NCBI GenBank assembly: GCA_012033015.1
Contig: JAAUPS010000019.1
Coordinates: 1-34,452 of the forward strand
Length of the DNA: 34,452 nt
Direction: 5' to 3'
Source of the DNA: Phormidesmis sp. RL_2_1
Lineage (GTDB): Bacteria > Cyanobacteriota > Cyanobacteriia > Phormidesmidales > Phormidesmidaceae
Part shown: piece after piece, positions 28,284 to 34,452 of the stretch
How the letters are laid out: each line of letters starts with the position of its first letter
Numbering within the stretch: the stretch's first letter is position 1
The notes under the pieces: model-generated
The model's input: only the letters and a program-made list of their open reading frames with translations
What the model was told of the DNA's origin: nothing
Database searches by the model: none
Program-made: the position numbers and the translations under genes

Positions 28284-28568
28284 CACTTTTTTAAGACTGC
28301 CGCTTGTCCTTATCCTGACTACGGCACTCTGCCTGCCCAGGTGGTAGCCATTTCTCCAGATGCATTGCCTGCTAGGCAAATACCCGGAAACCTACCGGTC
28401 AGCCACCTTTATAAAGTGACCCTACAGCTCCAACAGGTTTTCTTGGAAGCCGAAGGGCCCAACTACACTATCCAATCTGGAATGGAAGCCCGTGCTGATA
28501 TCCTCACAGAGAAAGCGACCGTGTCGCAATATCTACGCCGTCAACTTCGGCTTACTACCCAGATGTAG
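28284..28568 (+). pseudogene. C-terminal stub of a HlyD-type secretion adaptor
   Basis: The frame (open from 28257) reads PYPDYGTLPAQVVAISPDALP, then LYKVTLQLQQVF and GMEARADILTEKATVSQYL, ending in RRQLRLTTQM. These match the C-terminal beta-barrel and tail of membrane-fusion proteins of ABC/type I exporters, which in cyanobacteria typically end in a similar RKLRL tail. The usual N-terminal membrane anchor, hairpin and lipoyl domains are absent; upstream sequence is unrelated. So this is a truncated relic of an exporter, about 95 of an expected 400-500 residues. It lies 384 bases before a peptide gene with an export leader. Confidence 0.75.
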
Positions 28569-28951
28569 TCCGTAGCTTATCGATCGGATTAAACTCAGGA
28601 AGTCTCAGCTTGCAGAGGATTCTGGGCAGGAAGACATGGGCAATACAACATTTCAATTTTGGGCAGATAAGGAGTTTAGTGAACTTTGACTTCCGACAAT
28701 ATACTGATACAGCTACTGACATAGCGGAGCGGCTGTGCAGTTACCCATAGCTTTAATCATCGCCAGTGCTTCATCAGCTAGTCATAAAACGCCTCCGACG
28801 TTAAAAAGTAAAACATACCATCTTCACACAAGATTCCGAAATTACTCTCCTTTGTACAACCCTCGATTATGTTTCTATAAAAATAAGCAAATAAGAGATT
28901 GTTGCTTTTTCACACACTCTACCCAATTAGTAAATACAAACCTATTATCCT
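28569..28951. other. Gap between exporter stub and GG-leader peptide gene
   Basis: 383 bases without a recognisable gene; the second half is AT-rich. A promoter for the peptide gene is expected here but no clear -35/-10 pair was found. A frame at 28735-28968 has no support. Confidence 0.5.
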
Positions 28952-29176
28952 ATGTTGGCTCCTTTTAGAAATCAAAAGAAGACTGATGTTCAAGTCATCT
29001 CTGGCACCGAAGCGCTTTGGAAACCTTTAGAAGAAAAGCAAGAAGAAATCATTAGCGGTGGCAAGACCGTCATTGGCTACGCCTATTATGGTGCGTCCGG
29101 GCAGGTTAGCAAGTCTAGATACGACTGGCTCCAACGTAACAACCTGTATAGTTACAAGACCCCGATTTTTGGCTAA
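28952..29176 (+). CDS. Double-glycine leader peptide, candidate bacteriocin/RiPP precursor
   Basis: A 74-residue peptide. The first about 37 residues look like a leader: acidic with ALWKPLEEKQEEIISGG, where the final GG is the classic cut site of peptidase-containing (C39) ABC exporters, with hydrophobic and acidic residues at the usual spacing before it. The 37-residue core begins KTVIGYAYYGASGQV and ends YSYKTPIFG. It has five Tyr, several Ser/Gly/Asn/Lys and no Cys, so lanthionine or disulfide forms are excluded. The gene lies 384 bases after the stub of a HlyD-type exporter, which supports the peptide-export reading. No maturase or C39 transporter is in the window. The ATG at 28952 has no clear SD. 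A small non-secreted protein is the alternative. Confidence 0.62.
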   Translation: MLAPFRNQKKTDVQVISGTEALWKPLEEKQEEIISGGKTVIGYAYYGASGQVSKSRYDWLQRNNLYSYKTPIFG

Positions 29177-29231
29177 CTCAAAATTACCAGGGCAGAGTAG
29201 CTGAAGGGGTGTAACCAAAATCTGATGTAAG

Positions 29232-29264
29232 CCCTGTAAGCCTTTATCTAAGAGGTTTACAGGG
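29232..29264. terminator. Hairpin downstream of the GG-leader peptide gene
   Basis: Arms ccctgtaagcc and ggtttacaggg pair over 11 bases with one G-T wobble around an 11-base loop, 56 bases after the peptide stop codon. No T run follows, so a terminator role is uncertain. Confidence 0.4.
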
Positions 29265-29717
29265 GACGTCAATATTTCCTGACTAAATCTCGATTTTAAG
29301 CATTCGGAAATGCCCAGATTCCTTGCGAGCAGACTGCAGTCAAAATTGATCTCCACATCAAAATTAGGTCACACCCAGATGAAGTAGCATAGTTGAACCA
29401 AAATTCATTGGTAGGTTTTTATCTGTGACCACGCGCGTGATTCTGTGAATAGTTTCTAACTACGTTCCGTCTCTAGGATTACTGGACGGAACAGAATCGA
29501 CGGTTAGGTATTACGGGTATCAACTTAAAGCGAAACACAACGACCAAGAATAGCAGTATCAAATCATACACATAGTGAAAAAGCTCTGTGGATTGTCATA
29601 GAGCCTTATATCGTAGCCCTGAGAACAAAGGTCGGATACGATCGCCTATGTATAGAGCACTGTTGGCTAACTCCAAAAACATCAGAAAAACGGTAAGCTG
29701 AGGCAGATCTATTGCTA

Positions 29718-29749
29718 TCAGGAAGTGCGATCACCAAAGCACTTCCTGA
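29718..29749. repeat. Perfect 11-bp inverted repeat next to an IS1182-type remnant
   Basis: Arms tcaggaagtgc and gcacttcctga around a 10-base spacer, 13 bases before the remnant start. It may be a terminator-like hairpin that insulates the transposase, as is common at insertion-sequence ends. Confidence 0.8.
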
Positions 29750-29761
29750 AGAAAGAATGCT

Positions 29762-29935
29762 ATGTCCCTAAAGCCTCAAGCAGACTTGCTAGTGCCTTCT
29801 GATACACAGCGAGTTGCCAAAGCGGTCTTCAAGAAAGGCAATCCCTAGGTGACACTGCACGATGAATTCGGCCAAGCTGCCGAAGCGGTGCGTTCTGACA
29901 AGTCAGCGCTACGCGAACACGTATCGACGTTGAGG
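29762..29935 (+). pseudogene. IS1182-family transposase remnant
   Basis: From ATG 29762 the frame reads MSLKPQADLLVPSDTQRVA, then KAVFKKGNP, a TAG stop (29849-29851) and VTLHDEFG. This matches the conserved N-terminus of IS1182-type transposases (MSLKP...P..T..VA..AF.KGN...LRDELG). It then jumps to QAAEAVRSDKSALR, which in intact enzymes lies further downstream, implying an internal deletion. Only about 58 codons remain. Confidence 0.65.
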
Positions 29936-30049
29936 CTAAAACAATGTCTGCAAGTTGGAATTTTGAATTGCTGAGTTCACTTAGCCTATGATCGGGGCAA
30001 ACTCTAATCGAGAAGCTTGGTGAATCGAGAAGCTTGATGAGACTCAACG

Positions 30050-32722
30050 ATGATCAGGGATAGAAACGTATTGGATCTGGTTTGTTACCCCGTCACCATA
30101 GCAGTCCTAGGATTCTGTTGGGTCTTTCCCCTAGGTAGCCAGAATCCAGTTAGGGCAGAGATCATAGAAGATGGGACGGCAGGCACGGTCGTGACCGATT
30201 TAGGCGCTTACACGTCAATCACAGGTGGAACCCAACAACTGACCACCTTATTTCACAGCTTTGAAAACTTTTCGCCAGAGACAACAGCCGTTTATTTTGA
30301 GTTGGATCCTACAAACCACAGTGCTGTAGATTTGGTGCTGGCACGAGTAACCGGGGGGAATACTTCATTTATTGATGGCACTTTAGGCTTATCTGGAGGG
30401 AATAGCCCCGATCTGTTCTTGATCAATCCCAACGGCATTACCTTTGGGTCGGGAGCCTTCTTGGATCTTCCTGGTTCGTTGATGGTCTCTACTGCCGACA
30501 GTGTGTTGTTTGCAGATGAACTCAACTTTAGTAGCAGCCATCCAACTGCACCACCACTGTTGACCTTGAGTACTCCCATTGGTTTACAGTTTGGGGCAAC
30601 AGCTACTCCAATCACGGTAGAAGGAAGCTTCCTAGAAGTCCTACCGGGTGAATCCTTTGGCTTTTTTGGGGGAGATGTGACACTGAGTGGCGCATTTGTG
30701 TCTGCCCCAGCAGGCGTTCTGGCGATCGGCAGTGTTTCATCCGGCAGTCGGGTCGCTATTGCTGGTGATACCCTACTGGCAGACTATGCCAATGTCAGCG
30801 AGTTCCAAGATATCTTACTGAACCAAGCTACCTTTGCTGATGTGAGTGGTGATGGCGGCGGACGGTTTCAACTTCAAGGGCGAGTGGTCAGTCTGACAGA
30901 AGAGGCATTTCTCGCCGCTGATAACTTTGGTGCTACCGATGGTGGCACCGTCAGTATCCGTGGTTCAGAACAGGTGCTCCTTTCTGGTCCCAATGACCCG
31001 CTTGCCTTTTCAACAGCGATCTTTTCAGGAGCGTTTTCCACTGGTCAAGGCAATAACCTGTTGATTGAAACCGATCAGCTAATCTTGAGTGAATTGGTCA
31101 ATGTTGCAGTGGATGCCGGTGACGCAGGCGCAGCTGGCAATCTCACAATCAACGCCACCGAGATTCATCTGATTTCGTCCATGGAGCCAGTTTCAGGTCC
31201 AGTATTGAGTGCAGAAACCTTTGGATCAGGACAAGGTGGCGATATCATCCTGACCGCTGATGTGCTCACGGTCGATAATGCAACAATTACAACGTCTACC
31301 TTTATTAATGGCAATGCCGGAAACATCAATCTCAAAGTGGGGACTCTCGAGCTCAGCAATCTGGCTCAGATAGATAGTGCAACCCTTGGCAGTGGCAACG
31401 GTGGCGAATTAAACGTAACCGCTACAGAGTCTATCAGCATCACCGGGAACGATGTTGTCCTAGGGAATGCTTTCTCAAGCGGATTTTTTGTATCGGCTGA
31501 TCCTGGAAGTACAGGCTCGGCTGGCAATCTGTCCCTGACGGCCCCGGTTATTAGCATTCGTGATGGGGGTACGGTGTCTGCCAATACCTTTGGTTCTGGG
31601 AATGCGGGCAGTATTATGATTCGGGCCGAGGAACTCTATGTTGCCGAGCCCATATTTTCCTTGACAGCCGTTAGTGGCATTGTGACAACTGTTGTCCCTG
31701 GGGCGAGTGGCCAAGGAGGCTCCATTGATATTAAAGCAAACCGGGTAAGGGTTTTCAATGGTGGCCAAATTACAGCATATACCCAAGGCAGCGGCAATGC
31801 AGGCAATCTAAATATTCAGGCTGGCGAGATTCAGGTGACGGGTGCGTCCAATACACTATTGCTGCCAAGTGCGATTACGGCCACATCTTCTACTGCTGCA
31901 TCAGCAGGTTCAATAAGAATAGCGGGTGGTTTGGTGAGCATTGAAAATGGCGCTGAAATCTCGGTCAGTAGCACTCAGGGTGGTGGTGCAGGTGATCTTG
32001 AGATTTCTGCGGATAGTGTTTACCTCAACGACGGCTTTCTATCCGGCAATGTTTCTGCTGGGATAGGAGGCAATCTAAATCTTTCGACCCAAGACTTGCT
32101 GCTACTTCGTAATGGTAGTTTGATCAGTACCAGTGCCACGGACACGGCTACTGGAGGAAATATTTTTCTCAACGCACCCATTATTATTGGTACTGACAAT
32201 AGTGACATCATTGCCAACGCCGTATTCGGCTCCGGCGGTAACGTCAATATCACAACAGACTTATTGCTGGGCTTAAAATTTCGCGAGCAGCGTACGCCCA
32301 TGAGTGACATTACGGTTAGCTCAGAGTTTGGTCTCAGTGGGAATGTTGAGATCAGCAATATTAATACCGATCCGGTTTCTTCGTTAGTTGCTCTGCCCGA
32401 GAATCTATTAGATGCCAGTCGTCAGATTGCTCCGCGATGCGAAGCGAACGAGGGATCTTTTACGATCACCGGGCGTGGTGGGTTGCCACCCACACCTGCC
32501 CAAGACGTTACCCATAGCCCCTGGCTAGACTTCCGTGTCACGGATCATCACATCAGTGCCACGGATCATCACATCAGTTCTGGAGAGCCCCTTGAGGTTG
32601 TCAGTGTGGAACCACTAGCTGAAGCGGATACTTGGCATGTTAACCCAGTCGGTCAAATTGAGCTCACTGCTGTCGTGAATTCTAAACCTAGGATTCACGA
32701 CAAAGCCACCTGCTCTCAGTAG
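30050..32722 (+). CDS. Two-partner-secretion exoprotein with filamentous-haemagglutinin N-terminal domain
   Basis: A large secreted beta-helical protein, exported through a TpsB pore and possibly an adhesin. The 890 residues begin with a signal peptide (hydrophobic VTIAVLGFCWVFPLG, cleavage likely near VRAEII). The TPS domain follows (about 38-190: TTLFHSFENFSPE, DLFLINPNGITFGSGAFLDL), then a long glycine-, serine- and asparagine-rich repeat region typical of a right-handed beta-helix. The C-terminus has the cyanobacterial signature QIAPRCEANEGSFTITGRGG LPP, then PWLDFR, a short duplication (TDHHIS twice) and a final Cys. The frame is intact, in contrast to the decayed neighbours. No TpsB gene is in the window. 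Confidence 0.93.
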   Translation: MIRDRNVLDLVCYPVTIAVLGFCWVFPLGSQNPVRAEIIEDGTAGTVVTDLGAYTSITGGTQQLTTLFHSFENFSPETTAVYFELDPTNHSAVDLVLARVTGGNTSFIDGTLGLSGGNSPDLFLINPNGITFGSGAFLDLPGSLMVSTADSVLFADELNFSSSHPTAPPLLTLSTPIGLQFGATATPITVEGSFLEVLPGESFGFFGGDVTLSGAFVSAPAGVLAIGSVSSGSRVAIAGDTLLADYANVSEFQDILLNQATFADVSGDGGGRFQLQGRVVSLTEEAFLAADNFGATDGGTVSIRGSEQVLLSGPNDPLAFSTAIFSGAFSTGQGNNLLIETDQLILSELVNVAVDAGDAGAAGNLTINATEIHLISSMEPVSGPVLSAETFGSGQGGDIILTADVLTVDNATITTSTFINGNAGNINLKVGTLELSNLAQIDSATLGSGNGGELNVTATESISITGNDVVLGNAFSSGFFVSADPGSTGSAGNLSLTAPVISIRDGGTVSANTFGSGNAGSIMIRAEELYVAEPIFSLTAVSGIVTTVVPGASGQGGSIDIKANRVRVFNGGQITAYTQGSGNAGNLNIQAGEIQVTGASNTLLLPSAITATSSTAASAGSIRIAGGLVSIENGAEISVSSTQGGGAGDLEISADSVYLNDGFLSGNVSAGIGGNLNLSTQDLLLLRNGSLISTSATDTATGGNIFLNAPIIIGTDNSDIIANAVFGSGGNVNITTDLLLGLKFREQRTPMSDITVSSEFGLSGNVEISNINTDPVSSLVALPENLLDASRQIAPRCEANEGSFTITGRGGLPPTPAQDVTHSPWLDFRVTDHHISATDHHISSGEPLEVVSVEPLAEADTWHVNPVGQIELTAVVNSKPRIHDKATCSQ

Positions 32723-32792
32723 GGGGCAGTGAGGTTAGCTAGGGGTACGGTTAACCTAGGCCAGGGAATTGCTTCACCCAACTCGGCCTCAA

Positions 32793-32827
32793 AACCGAAC
32801 GTAAGACTTTCGACCTCATCCGGCTTC
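32793..32827 (-). ncRNA. Group II intron domain V
   Basis: AGCCG pairs with CGGTT at the base, with a GAAA-type loop in between, in the position expected downstream of an intron-encoded protein. It is a remnant and probably inactive. Confidence 0.65.
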
Positions 32828-33003
32828 TATCTCACTAGGCTCAATGTCATGAGTACCAGTCGTTAACAGGTTCGCTGTGTGTGCCTGGTCGTGGCAGTGA
32901 CGATGCAGCAAGGCCAGATTCTGATAACGACGGTTGTCGTGATTGCCGTCGAGGTGATGAATCTCGATGAGCGAATCTGGCGAAAAGTTGAGTCCACAGT
33001 GTT
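32816..33003 (-). pseudogene. HNH endonuclease end of a group II intron maturase
   Basis: The minus-strand frame reads HCGLNFSPDSLIEIHHLDGN, then HDNRRYQNLALLHRHCHDQ and stops at 32816-32818 inside domain V. The zinc-ribbon Cys, the IHHLDGNHDN active-site signature and the LLHRHCHD end are typical of the HNH nuclease of intron reverse transcriptases. All upstream domains are lost where the family-2 repeat begins. Confidence 0.8.
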
Positions 33004-33134
33004 TATAGCGTGTGCCGAATGCATAACGCCGACGGCGAGGCTACGCCAACGGGTACAAGCGCGTCGCTTGGCCTGTTGTCACGTAGAGGCTTCAGCCAGC
33101 GTGCTGTACCTCAGCCAAGCGACCAAAGCTATAG
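33004..33134 (+). repeat. Dispersed TATAGC element, family 2, inside decayed mobile elements
   Basis: Starts with TATAGCGTGTGCC and ends with GCTATAG. The copy is about 131 bp, almost identical to 20335-20465 in the same orientation. On its left is the truncated group II intron and on its right the truncated transposase, so it marks a breakpoint in both. Confidence 0.85.
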
Positions 33135-33581
33135 GAGCAGCAAACAGCGCTTTGCCCTCACCTATCAGCAAACTCAGTGCGCTGAAGTAGTGGCCGCGTA
33201 TCCATTCCGGCTTGTTGACGTTCTCTGACTCTTGATGTAAGCCTTTGACACCGGGCATCTTGCGAGCTTCCTTGCCCACTTTTATCCCATCACTGAGATA
33301 AACTAGCTGACCTTTCAAGCGCTGGGCGGCGGTCTGCGACGATAGCCACTGGCCCCAGCGCCAGCAGACTTCATCTATCTTGAAGGCCCTGGAATGAAAC
33401 CAATGCAGCGCTGCGCTGTAACAGGATTCATCTAATCCCAAGCCATTCACATAGCTGGTGACGGCTGATGGCTGAGTAGCAACCCCCACATCATCAGCAC
33501 AAACCATGCGTACGGGACTTCTCGACTGAAGGCGGGACGTAGGGTTTTTAGGATTTGCTCAATCCGGGCGTAGAGTTCCAT
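33135..33581 (-). pseudogene. IS4-like DDE transposase, truncated at the C-terminus, frame break
   Basis: From ATG 33581 the frame reads MELYARIEQILKTLRPAFSR, then EVPYAWFVLMMWGLLL. After a frame change at about 33445-33470 it continues with SAVTSYVNGLGLDESCYSA, HWFHSRAF and LVYLSDGIKVGKEARKMPG, then GLHQESENVNKPEWIRGHY up to FAAPI. This is the N-terminal and middle part of a cyanobacterial DDE transposase of the IS4/IS701 kind (SDGIKVGKEARKMPGVK carries a catalytic Asp). The C-terminal half with the last catalytic residue is absent, replaced by the family-2 repeat. The family name is less sure than the transposase call. Confidence 0.78.
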
Positions 33582-33617
33582 AATTGAACTGGTTGTTTGT
33601 GATGATTCAACCAGTCT

Positions 33618-33654
33618 CGAACATTCCTTTTAGCCAAAGGGCAAGGAATGTTCG
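33618..33654. repeat. Perfect 12-bp inverted repeat upstream of a transposase
   Basis: Arms cgaacattcctt and aaggaatgttcg around a 13-base spacer, 37 bases upstream of the transposase ATG. It may be part of the insertion-sequence end or an mRNA hairpin shielding the transposase from outside transcription. Confidence 0.85.
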
Positions 33655-33711
33655 TGGCTTTTAGCGCTCTCAGATCACACTTCGAGAAAAACTTCGCACT
33701 GCCTAGATGGA

Positions 33712-34026
33712 TTATCTCAAAGCTGAGTATCCACCTAAGTTAGTCGTCCCTGAAAAACCTAACTCAGCTCTATAGCTTCTTTGTTGTTGTTCAATCCGTT
33801 TTACTCGGCTCAACAACACTTCCATGTCTGCATCTAGCTGCGGTAGCTTTCGTTCAATATCTCGAATCATACGACCCAAGTAAGTACGCAGTTTTCGCGT
33901 CTGTTTTCTCGCTTGCTGGAGCTGCCAAGCAACGCCATAGCGGCTTTGTTTGAAGAAGGCGTACTTCCCAACCCTCACATAGCTTTGACGTAATTTGATG
34001 CCTCTCTTTCTGGCAGCGAAAACCAA
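33712..34026 (-). pseudogene. IS5-type transposase fragment (middle part)
   Basis: The 104-residue frame has KLRQSYVRVGKYAFFKQSRY, then ARKQTRKLRTYLGRMIRDIE and RKL. This is a recognisable basic middle segment of IS5-family transposases, which usually continues to a C-terminal KAHKPYEFG region. That region, the N-terminal domain and the catalytic residues are all missing, and the tail (SGTTNLGGYSALR) is unrelated. It is a fragment next to the isochorismatase-family gene. Confidence 0.7.
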
Positions 34027-34072
34027 TGTTATTCTGGCTTGATTAGAAAGTCTCGCGTCGGGCCGAAAACCT

Positions 34073-34452
34073 TCATTGCCATGTTTCGAGTGCTGTTAAT
34101 ACTGCTGTTGAATCTGCTGTCCAGCCGACGATACCGCTTTGGGCTCTGACCATTTCCAAGGTGGCTTGTTTGAACGCTGGAAAATAACTTTCGGTGCAAT
34201 CTTGCACCAAAAGACACTCATACCCTCTGTCATTGGCTTCTCTCATGGTGGTTTGTACGCACACTTCAGTGGTCACGCCTGTCAACAAAAGATGGGTGAT
34301 GCCCTTTTCGGTGAGCACTTGTTGCAAGGGAGTGTTGTAGAACGCACCTTTGCCTGGTTTGGTAATCACGGTTTCGCCGGGAATAGGTGCAAGTTCGGCA
34401 ACGATACTGTTACCTGGTTCTCCTTTGATCAAATCCGCCCATGGGGCTGGTC
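34073..34452 (-). CDS. Isochorismatase-family cysteine hydrolase, 5' end beyond the window
   Basis: A soluble hydrolase acting on amides or vinyl ethers; members include nicotinamidase, biuret or ureidoacrylate hydrolases and isochorismatase. The visible 126 codons start inside the protein ([20 protein letters not shown]). They carry the conserved Lys in [11 protein letters not shown], the cis-peptide and catalytic Cys region [18 protein letters not shown], and [13 protein letters not shown]. The catalytic Asp lies upstream, outside the window. The [22 protein letters not shown] pattern is closest to the cysteine hydrolases often annotated as biuret/ureidoacrylate amidohydrolases, but the substrate is not decided. 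The stop is at 34073-34075. Confidence 0.9.
   Translation of the reverse strand, partial: PAPWADLIKGEPGNSIVAELAPIPGETVITKPGKGAFYNTPLQQVLTEKGITHLLLTGVTTEVCVQTTMREANDRGYECLLVQDCTESYFPAFKQATLEMVRAQSGIVGWTADSTAVLTALETWQ

Larger units (their letters stand above)
29177..29761. other. Gap after the GG-leader peptide gene, hairpin-rich
   Basis: 585 bases without a recognised gene. It holds a hairpin at 29232-29264, an inverted repeat with arms GTTCCGTC and GACGGAAC (about 29465-29492) and a second strong inverted repeat at 29718-29749. A minus-strand frame (29027-29356) runs antisense to the peptide gene without features. Old insertion-sequence debris is likely but unidentified. Confidence 0.5.
32750..33003 (-). 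mobile_element. Group II intron, 3' part only
   Basis: On the minus strand the end of an intron-encoded protein (HNH domain) is followed by a domain V-like hairpin (32793-32827: AGCCGGATGAGG, then TCGAAAGT, then CTTACGTTCGGTT) and a domain VI-like segment rich in GGCC. It ends near 32750. Domain V is the most conserved part of group II introns and the order HNH-domain V-domain VI is as expected. The 5' part, including the reverse transcriptase, is missing: at 33004 the sequence changes to a dispersed family-2 repeat. Confidence 0.75.

Noticed and set aside
28735-28968. 77-residue plus-strand ORF before the GG-leader peptide
   Set aside because: Low-complexity AT-rich translation without motif or ribosome site; it also overlaps the peptide start.
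29232-29264. Intrinsic terminator after the peptide gene (firm call)
   Set aside because: The stem is good but no T run follows on either strand, so it is kept only as a low-confidence hairpin.
29027-29356. 109-residue minus-strand ORF
   Set aside because: It runs antisense to the GG-leader peptide gene and has no recognisable motif, while the peptide frame has a clear leader.
33010-33228. Small plus-strand ORFs over the repeat
   Set aside because: They are produced by the family-2 repeat and the antisense of the transposase remnant.

Overview
The window looks cyanobacterial. It carries an ndhD subunit of the plastoquinone-type NDH-1 complex, a light-dependent protochlorophyllide oxidoreductase (por), a secreted exoprotein of the large cyanobacterial filamentous-haemagglutinin type, and many HIP1 octamers (GCGATCGC; about 18 counted by eye before 26.1 kb). 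I saw no rRNA or tRNA gene. About a dozen genes are interrupted by a single-base indel, most often in a short homopolymer, and each reads through cleanly once one base is added or removed. I read these mainly as sequence errors in a draft assembly, not as gene decay, and give each such gene as one feature with the break noted.

Layout. 0-2.9 kb: the 3' part of thrS (three frame breaks and a GC shift) and thrB. 3.3-6.0 kb: ndhD, a small cupin protein and a small membrane protein, the last two overlapping tail to tail. 6.5-17.5 kb: an exopolysaccharide cluster, all on the minus strand. In transcription order it holds a Wza-type export protein, a Wzc-type copolymerase/BY-kinase, a GT4 glycosyltransferase, a Wzy/O-antigen-ligase-like protein, a GT2, a second GT4, a WecG/TagA glycosyltransferase and a WbaP-type initiating sugar transferase. 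Together these could start a lipid-linked repeat unit, extend it, polymerise it and export it. No Wzx flippase is visible. 18.1-22.0 kb: a MerR-family metal regulator divergent from two paralogous Tat-type multicopper oxidases, with a near-symmetrical MerR-type operator between them. 22.3-26.1 kb: a methyltransferase, por, a YdcF/DUF218 membrane protein and a second methyltransferase.

26.1-34.5 kb is an accessory, decayed region with no HIP1 site that I could find. It holds a double cupin protein, an IS6-family transposase remnant, the C-terminal stub of a HlyD-type export adaptor, a small peptide gene with a double-glycine leader (a candidate bacteriocin/RiPP precursor), an IS1182-type remnant, an intact 890-residue two-partner-secretion exoprotein, the 3' end of a group II intron, a transposase cut off by a short dispersed repeat, an IS5-type fragment and the 3' part of an isochorismatase-family hydrolase.

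Two related families of short dispersed elements (about 104 and 131 bp) share TATAGC termini and a common inner core. One copy abuts both a truncated transposase and the truncated group II intron. Short tandem repeats of 11-19 bp flank many genes and in two cases (por and the wzy-like gene) run into the stop codon.
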